A DNA stretch of 64,000 bases from Streptomyces sp. 378 (GTDB taxonomy: Bacteria > Actinomycetota > Actinomycetes > Streptomycetales > Streptomycetaceae), in NCBI RefSeq assembly GCF_030124145.1, contig NZ_JASKMS010000011.1, forward strand, positions 62,001 through 126,000. The letters are read 5' to 3'. The notes beneath the pieces were generated by a model. The model was not told the origin of the DNA, did no database searches, and saw only the letters and a program-made list of their open reading frames with translations. A program made the translations under genes and the position numbers. This document shows positions 55,938 through 64,000 of this stretch, in pieces (position 1 is the stretch's first letter; the number at the start of each line of letters is the position of its first letter).

Positions 55938-58900
55938 CTAGCGGGTGGCCGTCGGCCGCCGCGAGGCCTCCATCGCCCGGCTCACCCGCGTCAGCGGACG
56001 CAGCCGGTAGGTGTAGGCGTAGTCCCGGTCGGCGAGCAGCTTGAACTCGTCGTGCGTGTGCGCTCCCCAGCTGTTGTCGCCGCCCACGCCCATCTGGCGG
56101 TGGTTGACCCGCAGGACCACCGCGTCCCGGGGGGTGAGCTGGTAGTCGTGGCGGGCCCCGACGGACAGGTCCTCGGGGGTGAAGCGCGAGGCGTTGACCT
56201 CCAGCAGCGGCTCACCGGACACCAGCAGCCCCCGCCCCCTGCCATCGGTCAGCGCGGCCCAGCGCACATCGGTCTTGTTGCCGTTCTCCTGGGGACGCAG
56301 GTAGGGGGTCCACTGCCCGGAGACGGTCCCGGAGTACAGGCCCACGTCGGTGGCGTTGTTGCGGTCCCACATGTTCTCCTCGGGACCCCGGCCGTAGTAG
56401 TGCAGCCGGTCCAGGCTCCGCGGCAGGAACAGCAGGGTGCCGACCTCCGGGATGTACGGCAGGTTCGCCGCGCCCGGGTGCAGGGTGTTGTCGACCCTGA
56501 TCTCCCCGTTGCCGAAGACCGTGTACGTCGTGCTGTACGTGGACTCGGTTCCGGTGGGCAGTGTGCCGGTGACGGTGACCTCGACGGCCCGGTCGTCCAG
56601 GGATCGCACCCGTACGTCGGTCACCTTCCGCTTCGCTCCGGCGTCGCGCCAGATCTGGTTGCGCGTGTGCTGCCCGTTGCCGCGGTCGTTGTCGGTGGGC
56701 GCCCGCCAGAAGTTCGGGACGGGGCCGGAGGTGATGAGCCGGATGCCGCCCGCCTCGTAGGAGGTGATGGTGCCGGTGCCCTTGTCGACGGTGACGGTGA
56801 AGCCCCTGCCCTTCACGGTGACGCTCTTGTCCCCGTCGGTGTGGCCGAGGGCGGGCACGCCGCTCAGCGGTACGGGCTTCACGGCCGGGCTGCCCGCGTC
56901 GAGGGCGAGTTGCTGCTTGGCCACCTCGAAGCCCGCCTTCGCCCACTTGGTGGCTTCCCTGGTGGTGAAGGAGAGCTGCAGGAAGTATTCCGTGCCGGGC
57001 TCGGGCCTGGCGGGCAGCCGTACCGGAACCTTGATGTCCTTGCTGCTGAGCGGGGCGACGTTCAGCTGGTCGCGGGTCAGCCGGCCGCGCTGGACGACCT
57101 CGCCGTCGGCGACGACGGACCAACGCCCGTCGAGCTCGCGGAGGTTGGTGAAGAGGTACTCGTTGGTGAGGGTGACGGCACCGGGGCCGCCGGAGGCCGG
57201 GGCGGCATTGATGGCCTGGTAGATCTGCTTGACCTCGGCGGACTTGCCCGTGAGGGCGCGGTCGGCCGTGACGATGCCGTTTCCGCAGAAGGCGCCGTCG
57301 TTGGGGCTGTCGCCCCAGTCACCGCCGTAGGCGAAGAACGTCTTTTCGCGCGGGCGCTTCTCGGTGAAGCCGACGGTGGCGGCGTCGAACCAGAAGCGCA
57401 CGCCCTCGTCGTCCGGGCCGCGGCTGTCCGAGGCCAGCTCGGCGGCGCTGAGGGCACGGGCGTACACGCGGGCCCGCCGGATGGTTCCGCTGAACTCCCG
57501 GGTCGGGTTGTCGACGTCGGTGGCGAGCGCCAGGGACGCGGTGTTGTCGGCGGGGCGCCGGGTGGTGGTCCGGGTGCCGCGCACCTGGCCGTCGACGTAC
57601 AGGGTGAGCGTGCCCGCGTCCGCGTCGAAGACGCCGGCGACGTGGTGCTCCTTGCCGGTCCAGCCGTCGGGCAGCGCCCAGCTCGCGGTGGCCCACTGGC
57701 CGCCGCCGTGGATGAAGAACTCCAGGTTCTTGTCGGTCTGTTTGAGGGCGTACTGGGTGTCGCCCTTGGCGAGGATGGGCTGGTGGCCGCCGGTCACGCC
57801 CGGGGTGACCCAGGCCTCCAGCGTGAGGGAGTCGGTGAGGTCGAGGCGGGCGTCGCGGGGGAAGACGGTGCCGCCGGAGACGCCCTTCGCGCGGTCGAAG
57901 CCGGCGGCGGGTGCGATGACCTCGCCGCGCAGTGCGCCCGGGCCGGACTCGGTCAGCAGCTTGCGGGTCGGAACCGGCCAGCTCAGGGCCTGGTCGACGA
58001 AGTCCCAGATCCAGCCGCCCTGGAGGACGTCGAAGCGGCGGACGAGGTCCCAGTACTTCTTGAAGTTGCCGTTGGAGTTCCCCATGCCGTGCGAGTACTC
58101 GATCATCACGTACGGGCGGGTGTCGTTCGTGTCCTTGGCACGTTGCTCGACCCGCTGCGGGCTGTCGTACATCTCGGAGCGGATGTCGCTGATGCCGGGG
58201 CGGTCGTCGCCCTCGTACTGGATGACGCGGGTGGGGTCGTAGGAGCGGATCCAGTCGTACATGGCGTTGAACGTGGTGCCGCCGCCCGCCTCGTTGCCGA
58301 GGGACCAGATGACCACCGAGGCGTGGTTCTTGTCGCGGTGGACCATGTTCTGGGCGCGGACCACGCACGCCTCGGTCCACTCGGGGTGTCCGCTGCCGGG
58401 GAACTTGTCGCGGATGCCGTGGGTTTCGAGGTTGGTCTCGTCCACGAGGTACAGGCCGTACTCGTCGGCGAGTTCCGTCCACAGCGGGTTGTTGGGGTAG
58501 TGAGAGGTGCGGACGCTGTTGATGTTGAGCCGCTTGATGACCTCGATGTCCTCGATCATCTGCGCACGGGTGAGCGCCGAGCCGCTTTCGGGGTGGATCT
58601 CGTGCCGGTTGACGCCGCGGAAGGAGACCGGCTTGCCGTTGATGCGCATCAGGCCGTCCTTGAGCGCGAACTCGCGGAAGCCGACCCGGTGCGAGAGGGT
58701 CTCGACGACCTTGCCGGACGGGTCGCGCAGTCGCAGCACGGCGGTGTAGAGGTTCGGGTGCTCGGCCGACCACAGCTTGGGCGCGGGGACGGCTCTGGAC
58801 GCCTCGACGGTGGCCTCGTCCCCGTCCGGGACGTCGACGGACCCGTTCAGCGGCCGCGACCAGACGGCGTGGCCGCGCGCGTCGTAGAGCTGGGTCTCGA

Positions 58901-59834
58901 CGGTGTGGCGGCCGCCTCCCTCGCCGCCGTAGTCGCGCACGTGCGCGGTGACCTTGAGTTCGGCGGAGGTGTAGTCGTCGCCGAGCGGGGTGTCCAGGCG
59001 GAAGTCGCGCAGGTGCACGCTCGGCGTGGAGTAGAGGTGGACCGAGCGGAAGATGCCGCTCAGCCGGATCATGTCCTGGTCCTCCAGCCACTCCGCGTCG
59101 GAGTAGCGGTACACCTCGACGGCGATCTGGTTGGTGCCCGGCTTGAGGTGGGGCGTGATGTCGTACTCGGCGGAGGTGTAGGAGTCCTCGTGGTAGCCCA
59201 CCAGTTCACCGTTGATCCACACGTAGTGCGCGGACTTGACGCCCTCGAAGTGCAGGAAGGTGCGCCGGCCCGTCCAGTCGCGGGGCACGGTGAACGTACG
59301 GCGGTACTGGCCGACGGGGTTGTAGCGGGTCGGGGCGGCCGGCGGCTGGGCGTTCTCACCGCCGCCGTTGGGGCCCCACCAGGGGTAGGTGATGTTGACG
59401 TAGATCGGGAAGTCGTAGCCGTGCAGCTGCCAGGCCGAGGGCACGGGGATGGTGTCCCAGCCGGAGTCGTCGACGTCGGTGCGGTAGAAGTCGGTGTCCC
59501 GGTCGTCGGGGCGGTCCACGTAGGCGAACTTCCAGGTGCCGTCCAGGCTCTGGCGGTACGGCGAGCGCTCGCGGTCGGCCTTCAGCGCCGGCCCGAGGTC
59601 CGCGTACGGCGTGAGGGTGGTGTGCGGCGGCTCGGTGCCGATCCGGTAGGTGGCCAGGCCGTCGTTCCACTCCGGCGGGCCGTCCGCCGCCGGGCGCCGC
59701 CCGGCCGCGTACGCCGCGGCGGGCGACGCGGACAGGGCGAGCGCGCCGAGCACGGCGGCTCCTCCCTCCAGCAGTCGGCGGCGGCTGACGACCGGCCGGT
59801 CGGCGGGAGAGGGGTGCGGGTGCGGGTACGGCAT
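55938..59834 (-). CDS. Tat-exported GH2 beta-galactosidase with an inserted LamG-like domain
   Basis: A 1298-residue LacZ-type enzyme. Twin-arginine signal SRRRLLEGGAAVLGALALSASPAAA (17-41). Sugar-binding, Ig-like and TIM-barrel GH2 domains follow, with acid/base Glu514 in SLGNEAGGG and nucleophile Glu579 in MIEYSHGMGNS; RGVNRHEIHPESG is typical. Residues about 635-810 are a LamG/concanavalin-like domain (LTLEAWVTPGV, HVAGVFDADAGTLTLYVDGQVRG, GTIRRARVYARALSAAELA) inserted after the barrel. The C-terminal beta-sandwich (Bgal_small_N: NFWRAPTDNDRGNG, YYGRGPEENMWDRN) ends it. It should hydrolyse galactosides outside the cell. About 275 residues longer than E. coli LacZ owing to the signal and insert. 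Confidence 0.93.
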   Translation of the reverse strand: MPYPHPHPSPADRPVVSRRRLLEGGAAVLGALALSASPAAAYAAGRRPAADGPPEWNDGLATYRIGTEPPHTTLTPYADLGPALKADRERSPYRQSLDGTWKFAYVDRPDDRDTDFYRTDVDDSGWDTIPVPSAWQLHGYDFPIYVNITYPWWGPNGGGENAQPPAAPTRYNPVGQYRRTFTVPRDWTGRRTFLHFEGVKSAHYVWINGELVGYHEDSYTSAEYDITPHLKPGTNQIAVEVYRYSDAEWLEDQDMIRLSGIFRSVHLYSTPSVHLRDFRLDTPLGDDYTSAELKVTAHVRDYGGEGGGRHTVETQLYDARGHAVWSRPLNGSVDVPDGDEATVEASRAVPAPKLWSAEHPNLYTAVLRLRDPSGKVVETLSHRVGFREFALKDGLMRINGKPVSFRGVNRHEIHPESGSALTRAQMIEDIEVIKRLNINSVRTSHYPNNPLWTELADEYGLYLVDETNLETHGIRDKFPGSGHPEWTEACVVRAQNMVHRDKNHASVVIWSLGNEAGGGTTFNAMYDWIRSYDPTRVIQYEGDDRPGISDIRSEMYDSPQRVEQRAKDTNDTRPYVMIEYSHGMGNSNGNFKKYWDLVRRFDVLQGGWIWDFVDQALSWPVPTRKLLTESGPGALRGEVIAPAAGFDRAKGVSGGTVFPRDARLDLTDSLTLEAWVTPGVTGGHQPILAKGDTQYALKQTDKNLEFFIHGGGQWATASWALPDGWTGKEHHVAGVFDADAGTLTLYVDGQVRGTRTTTRRPADNTASLALATDVDNPTREFSGTIRRARVYARALSAAELASDSRGPDDEGVRFWFDAATVGFTEKRPREKTFFAYGGDWGDSPNDGAFCGNGIVTADRALTGKSAEVKQIYQAINAAPASGGPGAVTLTNEYLFTNLRELDGRWSVVADGEVVQRGRLTRDQLNVAPLSSKDIKVPVRLPARPEPGTEYFLQLSFTTREATKWAKAGFEVAKQQLALDAGSPAVKPVPLSGVPALGHTDGDKSVTVKGRGFTVTVDKGTGTITSYEAGGIRLITSGPVPNFWRAPTDNDRGNGQHTRNQIWRDAGAKRKVTDVRVRSLDDRAVEVTVTGTLPTGTESTYSTTYTVFGNGEIRVDNTLHPGAANLPYIPEVGTLLFLPRSLDRLHYYGRGPEENMWDRNNATDVGLYSGTVSGQWTPYLRPQENGNKTDVRWAALTDGRGRGLLVSGEPLLEVNASRFTPEDLSVGARHDYQLTPRDAVVLRVNHRQMGVGGDNSWGAHTHDEFKLLADRDYAYTYRLRPLTRVSRAMEASRRPTATR

Positions 59835-59900
59835 GACCGTTGGCCTTCCTCGGTTCGACAGGGTGCTGCACGGACTGAGGGCATGTCAGGTGCGGCCCCC

Positions 59901-59924
59901 AACGCCCCATCCGTGATGGGCGTT
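59901..59924. promoter_or_regulatory. Inverted repeat upstream of the GH2 gene
   Basis: AACGCCCCATC (59901-59911) and GATGGGCGTT (59915-59924) are complementary apart from one extra C. The site lies 67-90 bp before the GH2 start and could be an operator for a sugar-responsive repressor, or a terminator for plus-strand read-through. Confidence 0.4.
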
Positions 59925-60058
59925 TCTGTTGGTACGCAGGCAACTGACGGTGACGGAGCAACTGCTGAGCAGGCACACCCTAGGACTCGAACACAACCGA
60001 AGCAATGACCCCGTCGGACTTTGTGCGGTCCTGATGGTTATCCGGGGTCAGGTGGCCG

Positions 60059-60895
60059 TCAGCCGGTCGCCGTGAGAAAGCCGAGCAACTCGCTCGTCAG
60101 CCGGGCGGGCGCGTCGAGCGGGACGAGATGACCGGCCTGCGGGACGGGCACCAGCCGCGCCCCGGGGATCAGGGCGGCGAGTTCCTGCCCCTTGGCGAAC
60201 GGGATCCAGGTGTCCTCGGTCCCCCAGCACACCGTGACGGGCAGCTCGATCGCCGGGTACAGCGGCTGGATCTCGTCGGTGTAGCGCTGGTCGGCCTGGG
60301 CGATCTGCCGGTAGAAGGCGGCCTGGCCCTCCTCCCCCGTCCAGGGCCCGACGAGCGCGTCGAGCGTGGCGGGCCGCAGCCCGAGATGACTCGCGGAGGA
60401 GACGTACTCGCGCACCAGGGCTTCGTGCAGTGCCGCCGGGAGCTGCTCGAAAACCCGGCTGTGCTCCCCGACCAGCCGGAAGAAGGCAGAACCCCAGGGC
60501 TCCAGGGCCACCGGGTCGACCAGCGCGAGCCGCCGGTAGCGGGCCCCGTGCAGCAGGTGGGCACGCAGCGCCACGCAGCCCCCGAAGTCGTGCGCGACGA
60601 CCGCCGGCTCCTCCAGCCCCCAGTGGGAGAGCAGCTCGGTGAAGATCCGGCCCTGGGCGCCCAGGGAGACGTCCTGGCCGGAGCGCATCGCCGAGGCGCC
60701 GTAACCGGCCATGTCCCACACGTGCACGCGGTGCCCGGCGGCGGCGAGGGCGGGCGCGATCTCATGCCACACGAACGACGAGAAGGGCGTCCCGTGCAGC
60801 AGCACGACCGGTTCGCCGCCGGGGTCGCCGAACCGGTCCCAGCGCACGGTCCCCGACGCGGTGAGCAGGCTCTCCCGCAGTGTCCATTCCCCCAC
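60059..60895 (-). CDS. Alpha/beta hydrolase with Asp nucleophile (epoxide hydrolase/dehalogenase-like)
   Basis: A 278-residue alpha/beta hydrolase: GEPVVLLHGTPFSSFVWHEIAPALAAAGHRVHVWDMAGYGAS, the elbow AVVAHDFGGCVALRAHLL, LPVTVCWGTEDTWIPFAKG and the C-terminal His in VPVPQAGHLVPLDAPARLT. The elbow has Asp where lipases have Ser (HDFGG), as in epoxide hydrolases and haloalkane dehalogenases; the Trp that follows Asp in dehalogenases is Phe here, which leans towards epoxide hydrolase or another C-X bond. No signal peptide. GTG start at 60893-60895; the SpoIIE gene diverges from it. Confidence 0.85.
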   Translation of the reverse strand: MGEWTLRESLLTASGTVRWDRFGDPGGEPVVLLHGTPFSSFVWHEIAPALAAAGHRVHVWDMAGYGASAMRSGQDVSLGAQGRIFTELLSHWGLEEPAVVAHDFGGCVALRAHLLHGARYRRLALVDPVALEPWGSAFFRLVGEHSRVFEQLPAALHEALVREYVSSASHLGLRPATLDALVGPWTGEEGQAAFYRQIAQADQRYTDEIQPLYPAIELPVTVCWGTEDTWIPFAKGQELAALIPGARLVPVPQAGHLVPLDAPARLTSELLGFLTATG

Positions 60896-61045
60896 GAGGG
60901 CATTCCCTCCCCGCGGGCACCGACCCGCGATCTCTCGTCATTTCGGCGCGACAGTGGCGCTTCCCCGACCGTAATGTGACCTCATCGGACAGCCCGCGCA
61001 ACAGATCTCGGCGGTACCTTTGCCGCGCCGGAAGGAGCGGCTCGC

Positions 61046-63091
61046 ATGAACGGGTATGCGACCTCGGACCGCGACACCGTCACGGCCGCGCCCGGCGGGC
61101 TGCTGGATCTGCTGAAGGTCGCGGCCGTGGTCCTCGACGCGGGCGGGCACATCGCCCTGTGGAGCCCCGAGATCGAGCAGCTGCTCGGCTGGACCGCGCA
61201 GGAGGCGCTGCGCCGGCGCGCCGACACCTTCCTGGTGTCCCCGGAGAACAGGTCGCGGGGCCGGGAGCTGTTCGCCCAGGTGAGCACGGGCGCCCGGTGG
61301 GCCGGTGTCTTCCCGCTGCGGCACCGCGACGGCACGGACCGCGCCGTGGAGTTCCGCACGATGCGCCTCCTCGACTCCGAGGGGCAGCCCCACCTGCTGG
61401 GACTCGCCACGGACGCGTCGACCGTACGGAAGGTGGAGCGCGACCTCGCCCTCTCGCACAGTCTCGTCAACCAGACCCCGCTCGGCATCGCCGTCTTCGA
61501 CAACGAGCTGCGCTGGGTCGGGGTCAACCCGGCCCTGGAGCGGATCAACGGCGTGCCCGAGGAGGCCGTGCTGGGGCGCCGGATCGGCGAGGTGCTGCCC
61601 GACCTGGACGTGGAGACCATCGAGGCCCGGATGCGGCACGTCCTGGAGACCGGCAGGCCGCTGCTCGACCAGCAGACCGTCGGCCGGACGGCGGCGGACG
61701 TCCAGGACCGCGCCTACTCGGAGTCGTACCACCGCATCGAGGACACCGACGGCCGGGTGCTCGGGCTCGCCATGGCCGTGCTGGACGTCACCGAACGCCA
61801 GCAGGCCGCCGCCGAGGTCGCTCAGGCACGCCAGCACCTGTCGGTGATCGCCGACGCGGGTGTGAAGATCGGCACCACGCTGGACCTCCAGCAGACCGCC
61901 CGGGAGCTGGCCGACGCAGTCGTGCCGCAGCTCGCGGACCTGGCCGCCGTGGACGTCCTGGAGTCCGTCGTGGCCGGCGGCACCATCGTGCCCGTGTCGG
62001 GCGGCGCCCCGGCCGAGTTCCGTGCGCTGGCCGTCGCGGCCGGCTACCCCACCGACGCCATCCACGCCGCCGACCCGGTGGGCGAGCTGGCCACGTACGG
62101 GTCGTCGCGGATCATCACGCAGTGCGTCCGCGACGCCCGCCCGGTCCTGGTGGAGCACGTGGACGCCAAGATGCTGCGGCGTCTGGCCCGGGACGCGCGA
62201 GCCGCCCAGGCGCTGCACGAAGCCGGTGCCCACTCCTACCTGGCACTGCCGCTGATGGCCCGGGGCAAGGTGCTCGGCACACTGTCGCTGTACCGCACGG
62301 TCAACGAGCTCCCCTTCGACGACCGCGACCAGGTGCTCGCCTCGGAGCTCGCCGCCCGCGCCGCGATCTGCGTCGACAACGCCCGTCTCTACGGCCGCGA
62401 ACGCGGCACCGCCCTGACCCTGCAGCGCAGCCTGCTCCCCAGCACGCCGGCCGAGCGGGAGGGACTGGACATCGCCGCCCGCTACCGCCCGGCCCTCAGC
62501 GAGGTCGGCGGCGACTGGTACGACGTCCTGCCGCTGGGCCCGGGACGCACCGGGCTGGTCGTCGGGGACGTCATGGGCAAGGGCGTCCAGGCGGCGGCGA
62601 TCATGGGGCAGCTGAGCACGGCGACGCGGGCGCTGGCGCGGCTGGACCTGCCACCGGCCGAGCTGCTGCGCCACCTCGACGACATCGCCGGCTCGCTGGG
62701 CGATGCCATCGCCACCTGTGTGTACGCGGTGTGCGACCTGCGGCGCGGTACCTGCGAGCTGTCCAGCGCCGGGCATCTGCCGCCGGTGCTCGCCGGGCCG
62801 GACGGCAGCGCGGCGCTCCTCGACGTGCCGGGCGGTGTCCCGCTCGGGGTCGGCGGGGTGGATTTCGGCACGCTGGAGGTGGAACTCACCCCGGGCTCCC
62901 TGCTCGCCCTGTACACGGACGGGCTGGTCGAGAACCGCGCGGAGCCCATCGACACCGGCCTCGACACGCTGACACGGCTGCTGGGGAACGCCGGGCACAG
63001 CCTTCAGCGCGCGAGCGACAGTCTGCTCAGCGCGCTGAGTCCCGAACCGGACGACGACGTGGCTCTGCTGTTGGTCCGCACCCGGGCCTGA
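61046..63091 (+). CDS. SpoIIE-type PP2C phosphatase with two PAS domains and a GAF domain
   Basis: A 681-residue sensor phosphatase. PAS 1 (about 22-130: AAVVLDAGGHIALWSPEIEQLLGWTAQEAL), PAS 2 (about 140-258: IAVFDNELRWVGVNPALERINGVPEEAVLG to LDVTERQQ), GAF (about 265-450) and SpoIIE/PP2C (about 465-681: EVGGDWYDVLPLGPGRTGLVVGDVMGKGVQAAAIMGQLSTATRAL, YTDGLVENR, EPDDDVALLLVRT). It dephosphorylates an anti-anti-sigma factor in response to signals sensed by PAS/GAF. No HATPase domain, unlike the paralogue at 26-28.6 kb. ATG 61046 with GGAAGGAG upstream. Confidence 0.92.
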   Translation: MNGYATSDRDTVTAAPGGLLDLLKVAAVVLDAGGHIALWSPEIEQLLGWTAQEALRRRADTFLVSPENRSRGRELFAQVSTGARWAGVFPLRHRDGTDRAVEFRTMRLLDSEGQPHLLGLATDASTVRKVERDLALSHSLVNQTPLGIAVFDNELRWVGVNPALERINGVPEEAVLGRRIGEVLPDLDVETIEARMRHVLETGRPLLDQQTVGRTAADVQDRAYSESYHRIEDTDGRVLGLAMAVLDVTERQQAAAEVAQARQHLSVIADAGVKIGTTLDLQQTARELADAVVPQLADLAAVDVLESVVAGGTIVPVSGGAPAEFRALAVAAGYPTDAIHAADPVGELATYGSSRIITQCVRDARPVLVEHVDAKMLRRLARDARAAQALHEAGAHSYLALPLMARGKVLGTLSLYRTVNELPFDDRDQVLASELAARAAICVDNARLYGRERGTALTLQRSLLPSTPAEREGLDIAARYRPALSEVGGDWYDVLPLGPGRTGLVVGDVMGKGVQAAAIMGQLSTATRALARLDLPPAELLRHLDDIAGSLGDAIATCVYAVCDLRRGTCELSSAGHLPPVLAGPDGSAALLDVPGGVPLGVGGVDFGTLEVELTPGSLLALYTDGLVENRAEPIDTGLDTLTRLLGNAGHSLQRASDSLLSALSPEPDDDVALLLVRTRA

Positions 63092-63108
63092 GCCCCGACG
63101 GCTCAGGC
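63086..63108. terminator. Bidirectional stem-loop between convergent genes
   Basis: GCCTGAGCC (63086-63094) pairs exactly with GGCTCAGGC (63100-63108) over a CCGAC loop. It includes the stop codons of both the SpoIIE-like gene (63089-63091) and the convergent DUF7144 gene (63103-63105). Confidence 0.75.
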
Positions 63109-63519
63109 GTCGCCCCTGCTTGGGGTGCACAGGGCCCAGATGATGAACGCGGACATCGCGATCATGACCACGGACCAGACCGGGTAGGCCGGCAGGGAGA
63201 GGAAGTTCGCGATGATGACCAGTGCGGCGATGCCCACGCCGGTGACGCGCGCCCAGCCCGCTCCCTGGAACAGTCCCATGCTGACGAGCACGGCTACCAC
63301 GCCCAGGCTGAGGTGGATCCAGCCCCAGCCGGTGAGATCGAACGCGAAGATGTAGTTCTCGGTCGAGACGAAGACCTCGTCCTCGGCGATCGCCGCGATG
63401 CCGCGGAAGACGGCCAGGATTCCGGCGATCATCAGCATGACGGCCGCGAAGACCATCATGCCGGTGGCCAGGCCGTGCTTCGCTGTCGTGCGCCCGTGCG
63501 CAGGGTGTGTGGCGGCCAT
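63103..63519 (-). CDS. DUF7144-family four-helix membrane protein
   Basis: A 138-residue membrane protein with four hydrophobic segments: GLATGMMVFAAVMLMIAGILAVFRGIAAI, WGWIHLSLGVVAVLVSMGLF, WARVTGVGIAALVIIANFLSL and YPVWSVVMIAMSAFIIWAL. The VFRGIAAIAEDEVFVSTENYIFAFDLTGWGWIHL loop is characteristic of DUF7144 proteins common in actinobacteria. Function unknown. ATG 63517-63519. It lies 34 bp after the next gene's stop on the same strand, so they probably form an operon. Confidence 0.85.
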   Translation of the reverse strand: MAATHPAHGRTTAKHGLATGMMVFAAVMLMIAGILAVFRGIAAIAEDEVFVSTENYIFAFDLTGWGWIHLSLGVVAVLVSMGLFQGAGWARVTGVGIAALVIIANFLSLPAYPVWSVVMIAMSAFIIWALCTPSRGDA

Positions 63520-63553
63520 CTGTTACCTCGCTTCTGCTGGGTCCGGCGCGCGG

Positions 63554-64000
63554 TCAGCGACCGGAGGTGGGGGTACCGGGGGCCGAGGCGCCCGATGCCG
63601 CGGAGCCGCTCAGTACCAGCTCCTTCGCCCTGCGGAACTCCTCGTCCGTGATGTCGCCGCGGGAGCGGATGTCGGACAGCCTGGCGAGTTCGTCGACGCT
63701 GCTGGGCCGGCCGTCGCCGCCCCGGGCGGCCTCCCTGATGTAGCTGTCGAGGGCCTGCTGCTGAGCGCGGGCCCGGTCCGTCTCCCGGCGGCCCATGTTC
63801 CGGCCGCGGGCGAGGACGTAGAGGAACACGCCCAGGAAGGGCAGGACGACGCAGAGGACCAGCCAGCCGGCCTTGGCCCCGCCGCTCAGGGAATCGTCGC
63901 GGAAGATGTCGAGGACCACCCGGAAGAGCAGGACGAACCACATGATCCAGAGGAAGAACCACAGCATCGACCAGAAGGCGCTCAGCAGCGGAAAGTCGTA
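63554..64000 (-). CDS. PLDc_N/SHOCT-domain membrane protein, 5' end cut by the window
   Basis: The visible part begins (from 64000) YDFPLLSAFWSMLWFFLWIMWFVLLFRVVLDIFRDDSLSGGAKAGWLVLCVVLPFLGVFLYVLARG. This is the two-helix PLDc_N-like module. A linker (RARAQQQALDSYIREAARGG) and a C-terminal SHOCT motif, SVDELARLSDIRSRGDITDEEFRRAKELVL, follow. An internal ATG exists at 63965-63967. Relatives start with a short YPLL-type leader before the first helix, and the frame is open to the window end, so the true start lies beyond. Function unknown; SHOCT motifs mediate oligomerisation. Confidence 0.85.
   Translation of the reverse strand, partial: YDFPLLSAFWSMLWFFLWIMWFVLLFRVVLDIFRDDSLSGGAKAGWLVLCVVLPFLGVFLYVLARGRNMGRRETDRARAQQQALDSYIREAARGGDGRPSSVDELARLSDIRSRGDITDEEFRRAKELVLSGSAASGASAPGTPTSGR

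Noticed and set aside
1..64000. tRNA, rRNA or known riboswitch
   Set aside because: I found no cloverleaf with a GTTC loop and CCA-type end and no recognisable riboswitch core in the gene-free gaps by reading. A covariance search would be decisive.

Overview
The window is high-G+C DNA with GTG starts, G/C-ending codons and a gene set that point to a Streptomyces chromosome. Several blocks look collinear, from memory and not checked here, with the S. coelicolor region that carries the gas-vesicle and crotonyl-CoA reductase genes. I count about 57 intact protein genes, one further gene cut by the right edge, one radical SAM gene split by an insertion, and one small broken secreted-protein gene. 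I see no tRNA, rRNA or CRISPR array.

Layout. 0-4.4 kb: a DUF6158-like protein, an Rv2629/Balon-like ribosome-associated protein, an ABC-F ATPase, a methyltransferase and a 56-residue membrane peptide, closed by a strong hairpin. 4.5-9.7 kb (minus): a complete Streptomyces-type gas-vesicle operon in the order gvpO-A-F-G-Y-Z-J-L-S-K, with mostly 4-nt overlaps. 9.8-15 kb (minus): a LigD-type polymerase domain, a transketolase and a type II NADH dehydrogenase whose C-terminus carries exactly 28 tandem 27-bp repeats. 15-18.9 kb: an F420-dependent oxidoreductase and small housekeeping genes. 18.9-24 kb (minus): four linked peptidases (M55, M20, S9, S66). 24-31.7 kb (minus): a secreted esterase, a methyltransferase, a SpoIIE-type phosphatase with its own kinase-like ATPase, and an MFS exporter fused to beta-sandwich domains.

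At 31.8-34.7 kb a radical SAM gene of the Rv2578c family, with a textbook SOS (LexA) box in front, is split by about 1.75 kb of lower-G+C DNA. That insert encodes only a large serine recombinase. This is the strongest candidate for something unusual: a recombinase-only element sitting in a DNA-damage-controlled gene.

34.8-41.1 kb: a secreted tripeptidyl aminopeptidase, RidA, GNAT and HEAT-repeat proteins, a duplicated 3-hydroxyacyl-CoA dehydrogenase and a TetR regulator. 41.1-47.7 kb: the ethylmalonyl-CoA pathway operon (ccr, ethylmalonyl-CoA mutase, CoA-ester lyase, mesaconyl-CoA hydratase, methylsuccinyl-CoA dehydrogenase), driven by a recognisable promoter with a palindrome in its spacer. 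47.8-49.3 kb: psd-pssA for phosphatidylethanolamine synthesis. 49.6-55.9 kb: glycerate kinase, an ADP-ribosylglycohydrolase, a Nudix protein, a sirtuin, Ogt and an Ada/AlkA alkylation-repair pair, and a zinc-type ArsR repressor. 55.9-64 kb: a large Tat-exported GH2 beta-galactosidase with a LamG-like insertion, an alpha/beta hydrolase, a second SpoIIE-type phosphatase and two small membrane proteins, the last cut by the window edge.
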